64,000 nt of DNA from JANRIG01 sp033765235 (GCA_033765235.1 JANRIG010000009.1:248001-312000), one strand, 5' to 3'. Shown: positions 1 to 9,088, counted from the first letter of the stretch. Numbers and translations: made by a program. The notes: generated by a model not told the origin, from the letters alone.

Positions 1-97
1 TGTGCAAAAATGGGTCAAAATATGCCAAATCTTCTTCTATTTTCCATACTCCTGCCACACAATAATTTTCAGGTTCAAATAGTTTTATTAACGGCAT
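1..97 (-). CDS. N-terminal fragment of a reverse-strand protein, possibly 4'-phosphopantetheinyl transferase (partial)
   Basis: Reading the reverse strand from an ATG at 95-97, the frame stays open to the left edge and gives 32 residues starting MPLIKLFEPEN and including VWKIEEDLAYF. An N-terminal MPL... followed by a hydrophobic-W-K-I-E-E segment is how many Bacteroidota 4'-phosphopantetheinyl transferases begin (recalled family knowledge, not a search). Such an enzyme would load the pantetheine arm on carrier proteins like the ACP at 22741-22977. The gene continues outside the window, so its identity is uncertain. Only 21 bases separate its start from the divergent gene at 119, which is tight for two promoters. 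Confidence 0.4.
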   Translation of the reverse strand, partial: MPLIKLFEPENYCVAGVWKIEEDLAYFDPFLH

Positions 98-104
98 TAA
101 TAGT

Positions 105-112
105 TAAGTTTG
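105..112 (+). promoter_or_regulatory. Candidate -7 element (TAAGTTTG) just before the gene at 119
   Basis: TAAGTTTG matches the Bacteroidota -7 consensus TAnnTTTG exactly. It ends six bases before the ATG at 119, so a transcript starting there would have almost no leader. I see no TTG at the usual 19-21 base distance upstream, so this rests on the -7 box alone. Confidence 0.28.
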
Positions 113-118
113 TAACTC

Positions 119-1039
119 ATGGAATTAAAGATAAGCAAGGCAGAAGCAGAGCAATATAGCAAAGCATTGAGCTCTAAAATATTAGACATACAATATGTCG
201 AAAAGCAGTACATTTCCGGCAAAGATATTCTACAAATCACGCCTATTCACCAAGTAAACTATTTTATTTTACGTATATTGTTTCAAAAATGGAACGAAGA
301 TGTACAAAAAATTATTTCTTCACCATATTTTGACTACTCTCATCCCGATGTGCTCAAGAGTTTTAATCAGTTTACAAACCTTGTATCAAATCACATAAAA
401 GTACAAAAATCAGATTTTGAGAGCATACTCACACAGGCTATTGAAGAATCTATATATTTCATATTAAATCCATACCAATATTTTAAAAAATATATTTTCA
501 CTCCTGAAAAGCAACGCATTACACTGCAAGAATTGGTATTATTAAAAAAATATATCAAACACAACTCCATATTCTATGATTATTTTCTTGAAAAAATACA
601 AGCCATCAAGATTGATACTTTTCTCACATCAGACCTTTTTACGTTGTTTCAACAAATATATTTTTCAAAAACAGACTTACTCGAAAGCCCCGAAAGAGTA
701 ATTGCAAAATTTGATGAATTATTAAAATTTGATTTGATTACGAATGACGAAAACGAGCAACCGGCAAAAAAAATCACTCAAGCATCCCCTACTTTGCCAA
801 ATACAACCTCACCTGCACAGATAAAACTCACCCTTAATCAGCGTATTATGTTTCAAAAATACTTATTTGCAAACGATGAAGAGCAGCTAAACCATGCATT
901 GGCAAGGATAGAAACCACTGCCACATACGAAGCAGCCATGCAGATTATCAAATATTATAATTGGGATATGGATAATGAAATAACCCAAGAATTTTGTCAA
1001 CTGATAGAGAGCAAAATACATCGCTCCGACAGTAATTAA
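119..1039 (+). CDS. Conserved Bacteroidota hypothetical protein
   Basis: A 306-residue, lysine-rich, probably cytoplasmic protein without signal peptide or membrane segment. I do not recognise a named domain. The C-terminal part (about residues 238-300: LTLNQRIMFQKYLF, then NDEEQLNHALARIETTATYE and a YYNWDMDNE segment) resembles a helical module that recurs at the end of otherwise divergent Bacteroidota hypotheticals. The N-terminal 200 residues appear mostly alpha-helical, and a low-complexity linker rich in T, P and S lies around residues 215-237. It is followed 45 bases later by an acyl-CoA dehydrogenase on the same strand, so co-transcription is possible. The ATG at 119 is the first in frame. 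Function unknown. Confidence 0.75.
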   Translation: MELKISKAEAEQYSKALSSKILDIQYVEKQYISGKDILQITPIHQVNYFILRILFQKWNEDVQKIISSPYFDYSHPDVLKSFNQFTNLVSNHIKVQKSDFESILTQAIEESIYFILNPYQYFKKYIFTPEKQRITLQELVLLKKYIKHNSIFYDYFLEKIQAIKIDTFLTSDLFTLFQQIYFSKTDLLESPERVIAKFDELLKFDLITNDENEQPAKKITQASPTLPNTTSPAQIKLTLNQRIMFQKYLFANDEEQLNHALARIETTATYEAAMQIIKYYNWDMDNEITQEFCQLIESKIHRSDSN

Positions 1040-1084
1040 AACTTATTGAATATAAATGCGTAACTAATTAAAAATTAATGTACA

Positions 1085-2869
1085 ATGGATACACTTACTC
1101 ATACCATCAAAGGTGGTGAATATCTTGTAAAAAATATAGCATGCAAAGATATATTTACCCCCGAAGAGTTCAGCGAAGAGCAACGCATGATAGCCGACAT
1201 GGCCAAAGATTTTATTGAAAAGGAAATAATACCCCATCTTGACCGCATAGATAAACTGGAGGAAGGACTTATGCCATCGCTCCTTAATAAAGCAGGAGAA
1301 TTAGGCTTGCTCGGCACCTCTATTCCTGAGCAATACAATGGGTTTGGCAAAGACTTTAATACTTCCCTCAAAATGACAGAGGAAATAGGGGCAGGTCATT
1401 CTTTTGCAGTGGCATTGGCAGCTCATACAGGCATAGGCACACTTCCAATATTATACTTTGGCAATGATGCACAAAAATCAAAATATTTGCCCAAGTTGGC
1501 CACAGGTGAGCTCAAAGCCTCCTATTGCCTTACCGAACCCGGCAGCGGTTCAGATGCTTTAGCAGCCAAGACCAAAGCCATATTGAACCCCGAAGGCACT
1601 CACTATGTGATAAACGGACAAAAAATGTGGATTACCAATGCAGGTTTTGCAGATGTATTCATAGTATTTGCCCAAATTGATGGAGATAAATTTACAGGTT
1701 TTATTATAGACAAAGGCACTGAAGGACTTACTTTGGGAAATGAGGAACACAAAATGGGCATAAAAGGCTCATCTACACGTCAGGTGTTTTTCAATGATTG
1801 CAAAGTGCCCAAAGAAAATGTATTGGGTGAGATAGGCAAAGGGCACCTTATAGCTTTCAACATCTTGAATGTAGGGAGGATAAAATTAGCCGCTGCAGCA
1901 CTGGGAGCATCTAAGCGTACTGCCACACTTGCCGTGAAATATGCCAATGAGCGCCAGCAATTCAAACAGCCTATATCGTCATTTGGTGCTATAAAATATA
2001 AACTGGCTGAGCAAGCCATCAAAATATTTGCCACTGAGTCTGCCTTGTACAGAGCAGGTCATGACATAAATCAGGCTGAGGAAAAACTATTGGCACAAGG
2101 CAAAAGCTACAACGAGGCAGTGATGGGAGCAGCCGAAGAATTTGCAGTGGAGTGCGCCATACTCAAAGTAGCAGGCTCAGAAACTCTTGACTATGTGGCA
2201 GATGAGGGTGTACAGATATTGGGAGGATATGGATTTTCGGCAGACTACCCCATGGATAGAGCCTACCGCGACTCACGTATAAATCGCATATTTGAAGGCA
2301 CCAATGAAATAAACAGAATGCTCATCATTGATATGCTTATGAAGCGTGCCATGAAAGGCAAAATTGACCTTATGGGTCCGGCCTCCGCCATACAAAAAGA
2401 ACTCATGTCTGTACCCGACATGCAAAATGAAGATGCGACATTGCTCTCAGAAGAGTACAAAGCAGTGGCAAACTTCAAAAAAGCCACCTTGATGACTGCA
2501 GGATTTGCCGTACAAAAATATATGATGACTCTCTCGCAAGAGCAAGAGATACTTACCAATATTGCAGATATGGCTATAGACACATATATGGCTGAGTCTA
2601 TACTGCTGCGTACAGACAAGATAGTGCAAGCACTTGGCGAAGCCAAAGCAGACATCTATGTAACTATGGCCAAAACTTATATATTCGATACAGTTGACAA
2701 AATAACTGTATCATGCAAAAACGCCATCAATAGTATGACCGAAGGCGATGAACAGCGAATGCTGCACATGGGGCTTAAAAGATATACCAAATATATTAAT
2801 TACAACACCAAAGAGGCACGTCGCAAAGTAGCAGCCAAATTGATAGAAGACAACTGCTACAGCTTATAA
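1085..2869 (+). CDS. Acyl-CoA dehydrogenase, long VLCAD/ACAD9-type
   Basis: FAD-dependent dehydrogenase introducing the 2,3-double bond in acyl-CoA during beta-oxidation. It is 594 residues, longer than the ~380 of short/medium-chain enzymes. The ACAD core is followed by an extra helical domain (about residues 430-594), the layout of VLCAD/ACAD9-like enzymes and common in Bacteroidota. Visible signatures are LTEPGSGSDA (FAD/substrate loop), the W-I-T-N-A strand, and GGYGFSADYPMDRAYRDSR leading into IFEGTNEINR, where Glu404 sits at the catalytic-base position. No electron-transfer flavoprotein genes are adjacent. It ends at a hairpin shared with the convergent enolase gene. Chain-length preference cannot be read from sequence. 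Confidence 0.93.
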   Translation: MDTLTHTIKGGEYLVKNIACKDIFTPEEFSEEQRMIADMAKDFIEKEIIPHLDRIDKLEEGLMPSLLNKAGELGLLGTSIPEQYNGFGKDFNTSLKMTEEIGAGHSFAVALAAHTGIGTLPILYFGNDAQKSKYLPKLATGELKASYCLTEPGSGSDALAAKTKAILNPEGTHYVINGQKMWITNAGFADVFIVFAQIDGDKFTGFIIDKGTEGLTLGNEEHKMGIKGSSTRQVFFNDCKVPKENVLGEIGKGHLIAFNILNVGRIKLAAAALGASKRTATLAVKYANERQQFKQPISSFGAIKYKLAEQAIKIFATESALYRAGHDINQAEEKLLAQGKSYNEAVMGAAEEFAVECAILKVAGSETLDYVADEGVQILGGYGFSADYPMDRAYRDSRINRIFEGTNEINRMLIIDMLMKRAMKGKIDLMGPASAIQKELMSVPDMQNEDATLLSEEYKAVANFKKATLMTAGFAVQKYMMTLSQEQEILTNIADMAIDTYMAESILLRTDKIVQALGEAKADIYVTMAKTYIFDTVDKITVSCKNAINSMTEGDEQRMLHMGLKRYTKYINYNTKEARRKVAAKLIEDNCYSL

Positions 2870-2889
2870 TAATTGCATACATATCGTAT

Positions 2890-2928
2890 TTTATGCCCCA
2901 CTTCATACAAAAAAAGATGGGGCATAAA
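2890..2928. terminator. Bidirectional hairpin terminator between acyl-CoA dehydrogenase and enolase
   Basis: A perfect 11-bp inverted repeat, TTTATGCCCCA (2890-2900) and TGGGGCATAAA (2918-2928), encloses a 17-base loop containing an A-run. It lies between two convergent stop codons (2869 and 2937). The GC core with flanking A/T-rich tracts on both sides suits a terminator serving both strands. Confidence 0.75.
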
Positions 2929-2936
2929 TATTTATA

Positions 2937-4214
2937 TTAAAATTTTAACCTGTCGGGGAAATAAGCAATAGGTCCTAATTCTTCTTCTATTCTAAGCAGT
3001 TGGTTGTACTTTGCCATACGGTCGCTGCGCGAGGCAGAGCCTGTTTTTATTTGGCCTGTATTGAGTGCTACTGCCAAGTCTGCAATAGTATTGTCTTCTG
3101 TTTCGCCCGAGCGGTGGCTCATGATAGAAGTATATCCGTTGCGTTTGGCAAGGTTCACTGCATCTATAGTTTCGGTTAATGTACCTATTTGATTTACTTT
3201 TATTAGAATAGAATTTCCTATTCCTTTTTCTATACCTTCTTTGAGGCGTTTTACATTGGTCACAAATAAGTCATCACCTACCAACTGGCATTTATCGCCT
3301 ATTACTTCAGTAAGTTTTTTCCAACCTTTCCAATCGTCCTCTGCCATGCCGTCTTCTATAGAAATGATAGGATATTTTTTGACCCAATCTGCCCAGTAAG
3401 CCACCATGTCGTCTGAAGAAAATTTTTCTTGGGTTGATTTTTTGAAAGTATATATACCTTTATCTGAGTCAAAATATTCTGACGAAGCGGCATCCATGGC
3501 TATAAATACTTCTTTGCCGGGTTTGTAGCCCGCGGCATCTATGGCTTCGAGCACCATTTCTATGGCTTCTACATTGTTTTTCACGTTAGGTGCATATCCA
3601 CCTTCATCCCCCACATTGGTAGAGTATCCTTTCTTTTTCAATATAGATTTTAGATGATGAAATATTTCTGAACCTTGACGCATGGCCTCAGTGAAACTGC
3701 CTGCTTTGGTAGGCATAATCATAAATTCTTGAAAGTCAATACCATTGTCTGCATGTGCACCGCCATTGAGTATATTCATCATAGGTATTGGCAGTGTATT
3801 GGCACTCACACCTCCTACATATCTGTAAAGAGGCAAGCCCGCCTCTTCGGCAGCAGCTTTGGCCACAGCCATAGATACAGCAAGTATGGCATTGGCACCT
3901 AATTTAGCTTTGTTTTCGGTACCGTCCAGCTCTATCATGAGTTGGTCTACACCGTTTTGCTCAAATACATCCATGCCGAGCAGCTCATTGGATATCATAT
4001 CTACATTTTCCACTGCTTTGAGCACCGACTTACCCATGTATTTCTTTTTATCGTTGTCGCGAAGCTCCACTGCCTCGTGAGTGCCAGTAGATGCTCCAGA
4101 TGGTACAGCAGCACGACCCATACATCCATTTTCTGTATATACATCTACCTCTACGGTAGGGTTGCCCCTTGAGTCAAATATTTGACGGGCTATTATTTCT
4201 TCTATATAGCTCAT
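2937..4214 (-). CDS. eno: Enolase (phosphopyruvate hydratase)
   Basis: Glycolytic enzyme converting 2-phosphoglycerate to phosphoenolpyruvate. At 425 residues it has the normal family length. The sequence opens with the characteristic IxxIxARQIFDSRGNPTVEV segment. It contains the GASTGTHEAVELRD loop, the metal-ligand region (AMDAASSEY, SIEDGMAEDDW, VGDDLFVTN), the signature ILIKVNQIGTLTET and the catalytic SHRSGETED loop. It stands alone, convergent with the acyl-CoA dehydrogenase and divergent from the LpxH-like gene. A good TTG/-7 promoter pair lies at 4260-4288. Pyruvate kinase, the next enzyme in the pathway, is encoded at 23606-25036. Confidence 0.98.
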   Translation of the reverse strand: MSYIEEIIARQIFDSRGNPTVEVDVYTENGCMGRAAVPSGASTGTHEAVELRDNDKKKYMGKSVLKAVENVDMISNELLGMDVFEQNGVDQLMIELDGTENKAKLGANAILAVSMAVAKAAAEEAGLPLYRYVGGVSANTLPIPMMNILNGGAHADNGIDFQEFMIMPTKAGSFTEAMRQGSEIFHHLKSILKKKGYSTNVGDEGGYAPNVKNNVEAIEMVLEAIDAAGYKPGKEVFIAMDAASSEYFDSDKGIYTFKKSTQEKFSSDDMVAYWADWVKKYPIISIEDGMAEDDWKGWKKLTEVIGDKCQLVGDDLFVTNVKRLKEGIEKGIGNSILIKVNQIGTLTETIDAVNLAKRNGYTSIMSHRSGETEDNTIADLAVALNTGQIKTGSASRSDRMAKYNQLLRIEEELGPIAYFPDRLKF

Positions 4215-4259
4215 AGTAATAGTTTGGTTATATTAAATTGAATGATTAAATTTTTTCCT

Positions 4260-4288
4260 CAAAATTATACCTTTTATTAAATATCCAA
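4260..4288 (-). promoter_or_regulatory. Promoter for enolase (TTG-N18-TAATTTTG)
   Basis: On the reverse strand, TTG (complement of 4286-4288) is followed after 18 bases by TAATTTTG (complement of 4260-4267), an exact TAnnTTTG -7 box. The spacing is one base below the usual 19-21. The box ends 45 bases before the enolase ATG. Confidence 0.55.
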
Positions 4289-4385
4289 AATCATATTTTC
4301 ATGCTATACTCGTTATGTTTATAAGATATGCATATGATTATTTTTATTAGGTGAAAATTTAACAATTTCTTAATAATGTTACATA

Positions 4386-4404
4386 TAATTTTGTTCTAAT
4401 TTCG
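4386..4404 (+). promoter_or_regulatory. Candidate -7 elements for the LpxH-like gene
   Basis: Two overlapping candidates precede the ATG at 4422: TAATTTTG at 4386-4393 (exact TAnnTTTG) and TAATTTCG followed by CAC at 4397-4404 (one mismatch). No clear TTG lies at the expected distance for either. The whole 4215-4421 divergent spacer is AT-rich and holds no gene. Confidence 0.35.
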
Positions 4405-4421
4405 CACGTTTTATTATAGAA

Positions 4422-5261
4422 ATGGAATTACAAAATCATTATCGCACCATAGTAATATCTGATGTGCACTTGGGCACCAAAGGTTCCAAGGCAAAAGAGC
4501 TTGTGCGCTTTTTAAAATTAAATACAGCCGATATTCTTATCATGAACGGCGACATCATAGACGGGTGGCAGCTGCGCAAATCAGGCGAGTGGAAACGCAA
4601 GCATACACGCTTTATGCAAAGAGTGCTCAAGATGATAAGTGAGTATGACACCAAGGTGTATTACCTGAGAGGAAATCATGACGACTTTTTAGACCAAGTA
4701 TTGCCACTCACTATAGGCAATCTGCAAATCATTCGCGATATGTCATTCATGGGCGCAAACGGCAAAAAATATTATATTACCCACGGAGATATATTTGACT
4801 CTATCACATCTAAGCTTTCTTGGCTTGCCAAATTAGGAGATATAGGCTACACCTTTTTGCTGTGGCTCAATAGGATATATAATGAATACCGCGCCAAAAG
4901 AGGATTGCCATATTTCTCGCTATCACAAGCTATAAAAGCTAAGGTAAAATCTGCCGTGAGCTATATATCGAGCTACGAAAACAAGTTAGTAGATTTGGCA
5001 GAGTCCAAAGATTGTCAAGGCATCATCTGTGGGCACATACACCAACCTGCACTCAAAATGATAGGCAACATAGAGTACCTCAACTCTGGCGACTGGGTAG
5101 AGACCATGAGTGCACTGGTAGAAGACTTTAACGGTGAGTGGTCACTTATATACTTTACTGAAACTAAAAAAGACAAACTGCCCACAGGCGATACCGCATC
5201 ATCAGATGATGATGAAGAGGACATGGAGCTTCCGTCCGAATTTCTTACCTTGCGCCAATAA
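4422..5261 (+). CDS. LpxH-like metallophosphoesterase
   Basis: Calcineurin-like phosphoesterase resembling UDP-2,3-diacylglucosamine diphosphatases of lipid A synthesis. All metal-ligand motifs are visible in order: SDVHLGTKGS near the start, NGDIIDGW, RGNHDDFLD, THGDIFD and CGHIHQP. At 279 residues it is about 40 longer than E. coli LpxH, mostly through an acidic C-terminal tail (SSDDDEEDMELPSE). No signal peptide. The next gene, a MurG/GT28-like glycosyltransferase, starts 15 bases downstream, so both probably act on envelope glycolipid. True LpxH activity is inferred; related Bacteroidota phosphoesterases of this type exist in several copies with unproven substrates. Confidence 0.8.
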   Translation: MELQNHYRTIVISDVHLGTKGSKAKELVRFLKLNTADILIMNGDIIDGWQLRKSGEWKRKHTRFMQRVLKMISEYDTKVYYLRGNHDDFLDQVLPLTIGNLQIIRDMSFMGANGKKYYITHGDIFDSITSKLSWLAKLGDIGYTFLLWLNRIYNEYRAKRGLPYFSLSQAIKAKVKSAVSYISSYENKLVDLAESKDCQGIICGHIHQPALKMIGNIEYLNSGDWVETMSALVEDFNGEWSLIYFTETKKDKLPTGDTASSDDDEEDMELPSEFLTLRQ

Positions 5262-5276
5262 AATAAAAATAAGCCG

Positions 5277-6365
5277 GTGAAATTTGTATTTGTAGTGCAA
5301 GGCGAAGGGCGTGGACATATGGTACAGGCCATTGCATTGCATGAAATATTGGTGCGCAACGGGCATTCTGTAAATGCTGTATTGGTAGGCAAGTCCAAAA
5401 ATGGCACACTGCCTAATTTTTTTCACAAAAATATATCAGCACCTATCATTGAAATACAAAGCCCATATTTTATAAAAAATAAATTTAATACGGGTATAAA
5501 TATCTACAAAACACTTATATACAACATTATACGCATCCCTACATATGTGCGATGGCTCAAAGTCATTCGAGAGCAGGTAATAAAGCATGAACCTGATGTA
5601 TTACTTAATTTTTATGACTTCTTGGGCGGATTTTATTTTGTTACTTATGCCAAAAAAGGCATGAAACATATATGCATGGGTCATCAATATTTTTTGACAC
5701 ACCAAGATTTTGTATTTCCAAAGCAAGTAAATAAGGTAGATAAATTTTGGTATATGACCAATACATTCATTACCTCATACAAAGCCGATAAAAAATTGGC
5801 ACTGTCATTCAGAAAAGCGGATGATTTGCCCAAAAAAAACTTATATGTAGTACCTCCACTTTTGCGCAAAGAGGTATATACTATGAAGCCCTCTCAAGGC
5901 TCACATCTGCTAATATATATGGTATATGCCGGCTTTAGCGATGGATTAATACTATGGCACAAAATGCAGCATGATGTACAAATAGACTTGTTTTGCGACA
6001 GACCAGACCTGCAAGACGGGCAAATATTTGACCAAACGCTCACCGTACACAAGCTAAACGATAAAAATTTTCTTGAAAAAATGAATACTTGCTTGGCTTT
6101 TGCGAGCACTGCAGGATTTGAGTCTATATGTGAAGCCATGTATCTGGGCAAACCCGTGATGATGGTACCTCCCAAAGGTCACTTTGAACAGCAATGTAAT
6201 GCGCTTGACGCACAAATGAGTGGTGCAGGCATTGTCTCAGACACATTTGACATTGATAAACTATTGCTATACTTGCCTACCCACAACAATGCACAAAAAA
6301 ATATATTCAGGCAGTGGGCACTGCAGGCAGAGGCTATGTATCTGATGCACCTTTGCGAGCATTGA
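5277..6365 (+). CDS. MurG/GT28-like glycosyltransferase
   Basis: GT-B-fold glycosyltransferase of 362 residues. The N-terminal VFVVQGEGRGHMVQA (a glycine-rich loop, as in MurG and PF13528-type enzymes) marks the acceptor domain. The C-terminal STAGFESICEAMYLGKPVMM plus FEQQCNALD is the nucleotide-sugar-binding motif of this superfamily. There is no signal peptide, so it should act at the cytoplasmic face of the inner membrane. The start is GTG at 5277, which preserves the conserved N-terminal beta strand. It follows the LpxH-like gene by 15 bases and overlaps the end of the convergent permease gene by 32 bases. Sugar donor and acceptor cannot be assigned. Confidence 0.82.
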   Translation: MKFVFVVQGEGRGHMVQAIALHEILVRNGHSVNAVLVGKSKNGTLPNFFHKNISAPIIEIQSPYFIKNKFNTGINIYKTLIYNIIRIPTYVRWLKVIREQVIKHEPDVLLNFYDFLGGFYFVTYAKKGMKHICMGHQYFLTHQDFVFPKQVNKVDKFWYMTNTFITSYKADKKLALSFRKADDLPKKNLYVVPPLLRKEVYTMKPSQGSHLLIYMVYAGFSDGLILWHKMQHDVQIDLFCDRPDLQDGQIFDQTLTVHKLNDKNFLEKMNTCLAFASTAGFESICEAMYLGKPVMMVPPKGHFEQQCNALDAQMSGAGIVSDTFDIDKLLLYLPTHNNAQKNIFRQWALQAEAMYLMHLCEH

Positions 6366-7875
6366 GCTTGCTGTGTCTTATGCTGTACATAAAGTACACT
6401 GCCAGTCCTATGATAAGCCATATCACAAATCTTAGTTGGCTCGTGGTGCTCAACTCAGACATTAAGTATAAATTGCATATCAGCCCCAATATTGGTATGA
6501 GCGATAACTTTTTTACAATAGCTACCACAAACACAACCAATATCACTATTAAAAAAAATATTTTTTCAGTGAATATTATTCCCCAATAATCATTTTGCCA
6601 TATGGTAAAAGCAATACATAGGATAATGGCAGGTGCAATTTTTGCAGAACTTATATATGGAATTTTAAACCTGCTATTAGGAACACTACCTGTGAGCTCC
6701 ATATAGCTGATACCTGCACACACTATCGCAAATGAAAACAAGGTGCCAATACTGGTAAGGTCTATAATGTCTTGTATATTGGCAAAAAGTGCAGGCACCC
6801 CTACAGCTACCCCTGTAATGACTGTAGATATATAGGGGGTTTTAAATCGGGTGTGTATCTTCGAAAACAAGCTCGGCAGCAGCCCGTCGCGGCTCATAGC
6901 CATCCATATACGAGGCTGCCCGAGCTGGTACACCAGCATGACCCCCGACAAAGTTACAAGTGAAATAAGTGATATAAATGCAGCAAATTTGTGCATGCCA
7001 TGAGAGACAAATATAAATGATAGAGGGTCGCCTACCTCAAGTTTGCTATAATGCACCATGCCCGATACTACCAAAGTGAGTGCTATATATATCAAAGTAG
7101 AAATAATGAGCGATGCTATGATGGCACGCGGAATATCTTTTTGAGGATTTATGCACTCCTCTGCAGTAGTAGTGATGGCATCGAAACCTATATACGCAAA
7201 AAATACAGACGACACTCCAAAAAGCACCCCACTAAGCCCTGCAGGGAATAAAGGAAGCCATAACGCAGTGTCTATATAAAATACAGACACCGCAATGACA
7301 GCTCCTATGAGCAACAACTTCATCACTACCCAAATATTATTCATATTTTTTGACTCTTTTATGCCTATGTAGCAAAGTGTAGTAATAAATATATTGATGA
7401 TAAATGCCGGCCAATCAAGCCTTATGTGTTGCCCATTTATCACCAAATATTTTTGCAACAAGATACCATATTGCTGCACAAAAGCACTCAGATAGTCGCT
7501 CCACGATATGGCTACTGCTATATTGCTCACGGCATATTCCATGAATAAGTCCCACCCTATGATCCACGCCACTATCTCGCCAAAGCTATGATAGGCATAA
7601 GTATAGGCACTGCCCGAAGTAGGTATGTGTGAGGCAAATTGTGCATAGCAAAGCGCTGAAAACAGACAAGATATAGCAGTGAAAATAAACAAAAATACTA
7701 CTCCTGTACCCCCTTTGGACACACAAATGCCTATGGTAGAAAATATACCTGCACCTACTATGGCTGCTATACCCAATGCAGTGAGGTCCAAAAAACCTAA
7801 TTTTTTTTCAAGGGTAGTTTGACCTGTGCTTTCATCTGCTAATGAATATTTTTTTCTGAATAATATGTTAAACAT
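6334..7875 (-). CDS. APC-superfamily amino acid permease
   Basis: Inner-membrane amino acid transporter of 513 residues with about 12-13 hydrophobic segments. The GIAAIVGAGIF motif in the first membrane helix, the GSAYTYAYHSFGE segment, and FFAYIGFDAITTTAEECINPQKDIP are hallmarks of the cationic amino acid transporter/YfnA branch of the APC superfamily. The start ATG (7873-7875) lies four bases after a TATATTTG box on the same strand. The C-terminus is hydrophilic and overlaps the opposite-strand glycosyltransferase end over 6334-6365. Substrate not assignable. Confidence 0.9.
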   Translation of the reverse strand: MFNILFRKKYSLADESTGQTTLEKKLGFLDLTALGIAAIVGAGIFSTIGICVSKGGTGVVFLFIFTAISCLFSALCYAQFASHIPTSGSAYTYAYHSFGEIVAWIIGWDLFMEYAVSNIAVAISWSDYLSAFVQQYGILLQKYLVINGQHIRLDWPAFIINIFITTLCYIGIKESKNMNNIWVVMKLLLIGAVIAVSVFYIDTALWLPLFPAGLSGVLFGVSSVFFAYIGFDAITTTAEECINPQKDIPRAIIASLIISTLIYIALTLVVSGMVHYSKLEVGDPLSFIFVSHGMHKFAAFISLISLVTLSGVMLVYQLGQPRIWMAMSRDGLLPSLFSKIHTRFKTPYISTVITGVAVGVPALFANIQDIIDLTSIGTLFSFAIVCAGISYMELTGSVPNSRFKIPYISSAKIAPAIILCIAFTIWQNDYWGIIFTEKIFFLIVILVVFVVAIVKKLSLIPILGLICNLYLMSELSTTSQLRFVIWLIIGLAVYFMYSIRHSKLNARKGASDT

Positions 7876-8117
7876 CCGTCAAATATAGTATAGCGAAGTT
7901 AAATATGTGTGCGTATGTAAAAAAATGAAATATTGGGTTGAAAATGATGATATATTCATATCAAGCTACATATCTCAGGAAAGGGCTTGTTTGACGAATT
8001 TCCAGACCATACATTTGAATTTCAAGTTGTGTTTGAAGACGAATGTCAAACCGATATTCATAAAATAATGAATTAATTAGATTGCATAAAAGCAAATATT
8101 TTTGTGTCTGTGATATA
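7876..8117. other. 242-base spacer with a possible short coding remnant
   Basis: Between the permease start and the GT9 stop, both on the minus strand. It should hold the permease promoter: TATATTTG on the reverse strand (complement of 7880-7887) is an exact -7 box but almost abuts the ATG and has no clear TTG upstream. On the forward strand a frame without start codon is open from 7951 to the TAA at 8074-8076. It has protein-like composition (GKGLFDEFPDHTFEFQ...). It could be the tail of a decayed gene or chance. No other feature seen. Confidence 0.3.
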
Positions 8118-9071
8118 TCATCCCTCAAAATCGGGCACTTGTACCTCATTCATACACTTAAAATGTCCTTGTGGGCACTCATGTGCGCCAAGTTTTGAAC
8201 AGGGACTGCAAGCAATGGCTGTGTTGCGTACATTTACATTATTGCTCCTATATGGGGCATACCAATCAGGATTGGTAGAGCCCCAAAAGGTGTACATTTT
8301 TTTGCTAAATGCTGCCGCTATATGCATCAATCCTGTATCATTCCCTATGATTAATTGTGCATTTTGTACCATCTTTGCAGACTCGCTTAGGCTAAGTTTG
8401 CCACACAGGTTTGTTACATGAATATATTTTTTTTGCAATATGTTACCTGTATGTGCCTCTTGAGTGCCTCCAATGAGCACAATATTATGGTTTAGCTTGG
8501 TTATTATTTCTTCCAACTTATGGATGGGCAGTTGCTTGGTAGCTTTGGAGCCACCTATCACCAAGGCTGTATAATTCCCTGTCAATGTCTTGGGCAAATA
8601 TTGCTCTGCACTTGGCATGTGCTCACCAAAGTAATATTCAGTGCCCAAACCATCATCATTCACACCAATTTTTGATACTGCCTCTTGAAACCTGTCTGCC
8701 ACATGGGCTAAGTGAGCAGGTATGAGGTTTATTTTAAACATACACATAATATACCTCCTTATACTCATTTTGCGATGGGTCACTGTGGGTCTTTGCAATG
8801 CTGCCTTTATGAGCCATGTACGCAAATTATTGTGCAAGTCTATCACATAGTCGTATTTTTGTACATGCAATAATTTGATGATTTCAAATAAGTTATCATC
8901 AAAAAGCCAAAGTTTGTCAATATGCGGGTTGTGACTTACGAGCTCTGCAAAATTTTTTTTTGTAAGATAGTGTACCTCTACATCAGGCAGTTGCAGTTTG
9001 CACCTACGTATGATGGGGGTAGTCCAGGCTATGTCGCCTATGGATGAAAATCGAATGATAAGTACTTTCAA
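8118..9071 (-). CDS. Glycosyltransferase family 9 (heptosyltransferase-like)
   Basis: GT-B enzyme of 317 residues. It opens with MKVLIIRFSSIGDIAWTTPI, the family's N-terminal motif (RxSxxGD). Toward the C-terminus it carries IIGNDTGLMHIAAAF, the ADP-sugar-binding signature of WaaC/WaaF heptosyltransferases. The likely role is adding heptose or a similar sugar to lipopolysaccharide core at the cytoplasmic face. The start is TTG at 9069-9071, chosen because it begins exactly at the conserved N-terminal strand. The gene lies 17 bases after glmS, so it is probably the third gene of a secA-glmS-GT9 run. The last 35 residues hold four cysteines (SPCSKLGAHECPQGHFKC), which is common in this family. 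Confidence 0.9.
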   Translation of the reverse strand: MKVLIIRFSSIGDIAWTTPIIRRCKLQLPDVEVHYLTKKNFAELVSHNPHIDKLWLFDDNLFEIIKLLHVQKYDYVIDLHNNLRTWLIKAALQRPTVTHRKMSIRRYIMCMFKINLIPAHLAHVADRFQEAVSKIGVNDDGLGTEYYFGEHMPSAEQYLPKTLTGNYTALVIGGSKATKQLPIHKLEEIITKLNHNIVLIGGTQEAHTGNILQKKYIHVTNLCGKLSLSESAKMVQNAQLIIGNDTGLMHIAAAFSKKMYTFWGSTNPDWYAPYRSNNVNVRNTAIACSPCSKLGAHECPQGHFKCMNEVQVPDFEG

Positions 9072-9088
9072 AAATATTGGCTACTTGT

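Noticed and set aside
2263..2655. 130-residue reverse-strand frame inside the acyl-CoA dehydrogenase gene
   Set aside because: Lies wholly opposite a well-conserved coding region and has no recognisable motif; a shadow frame.
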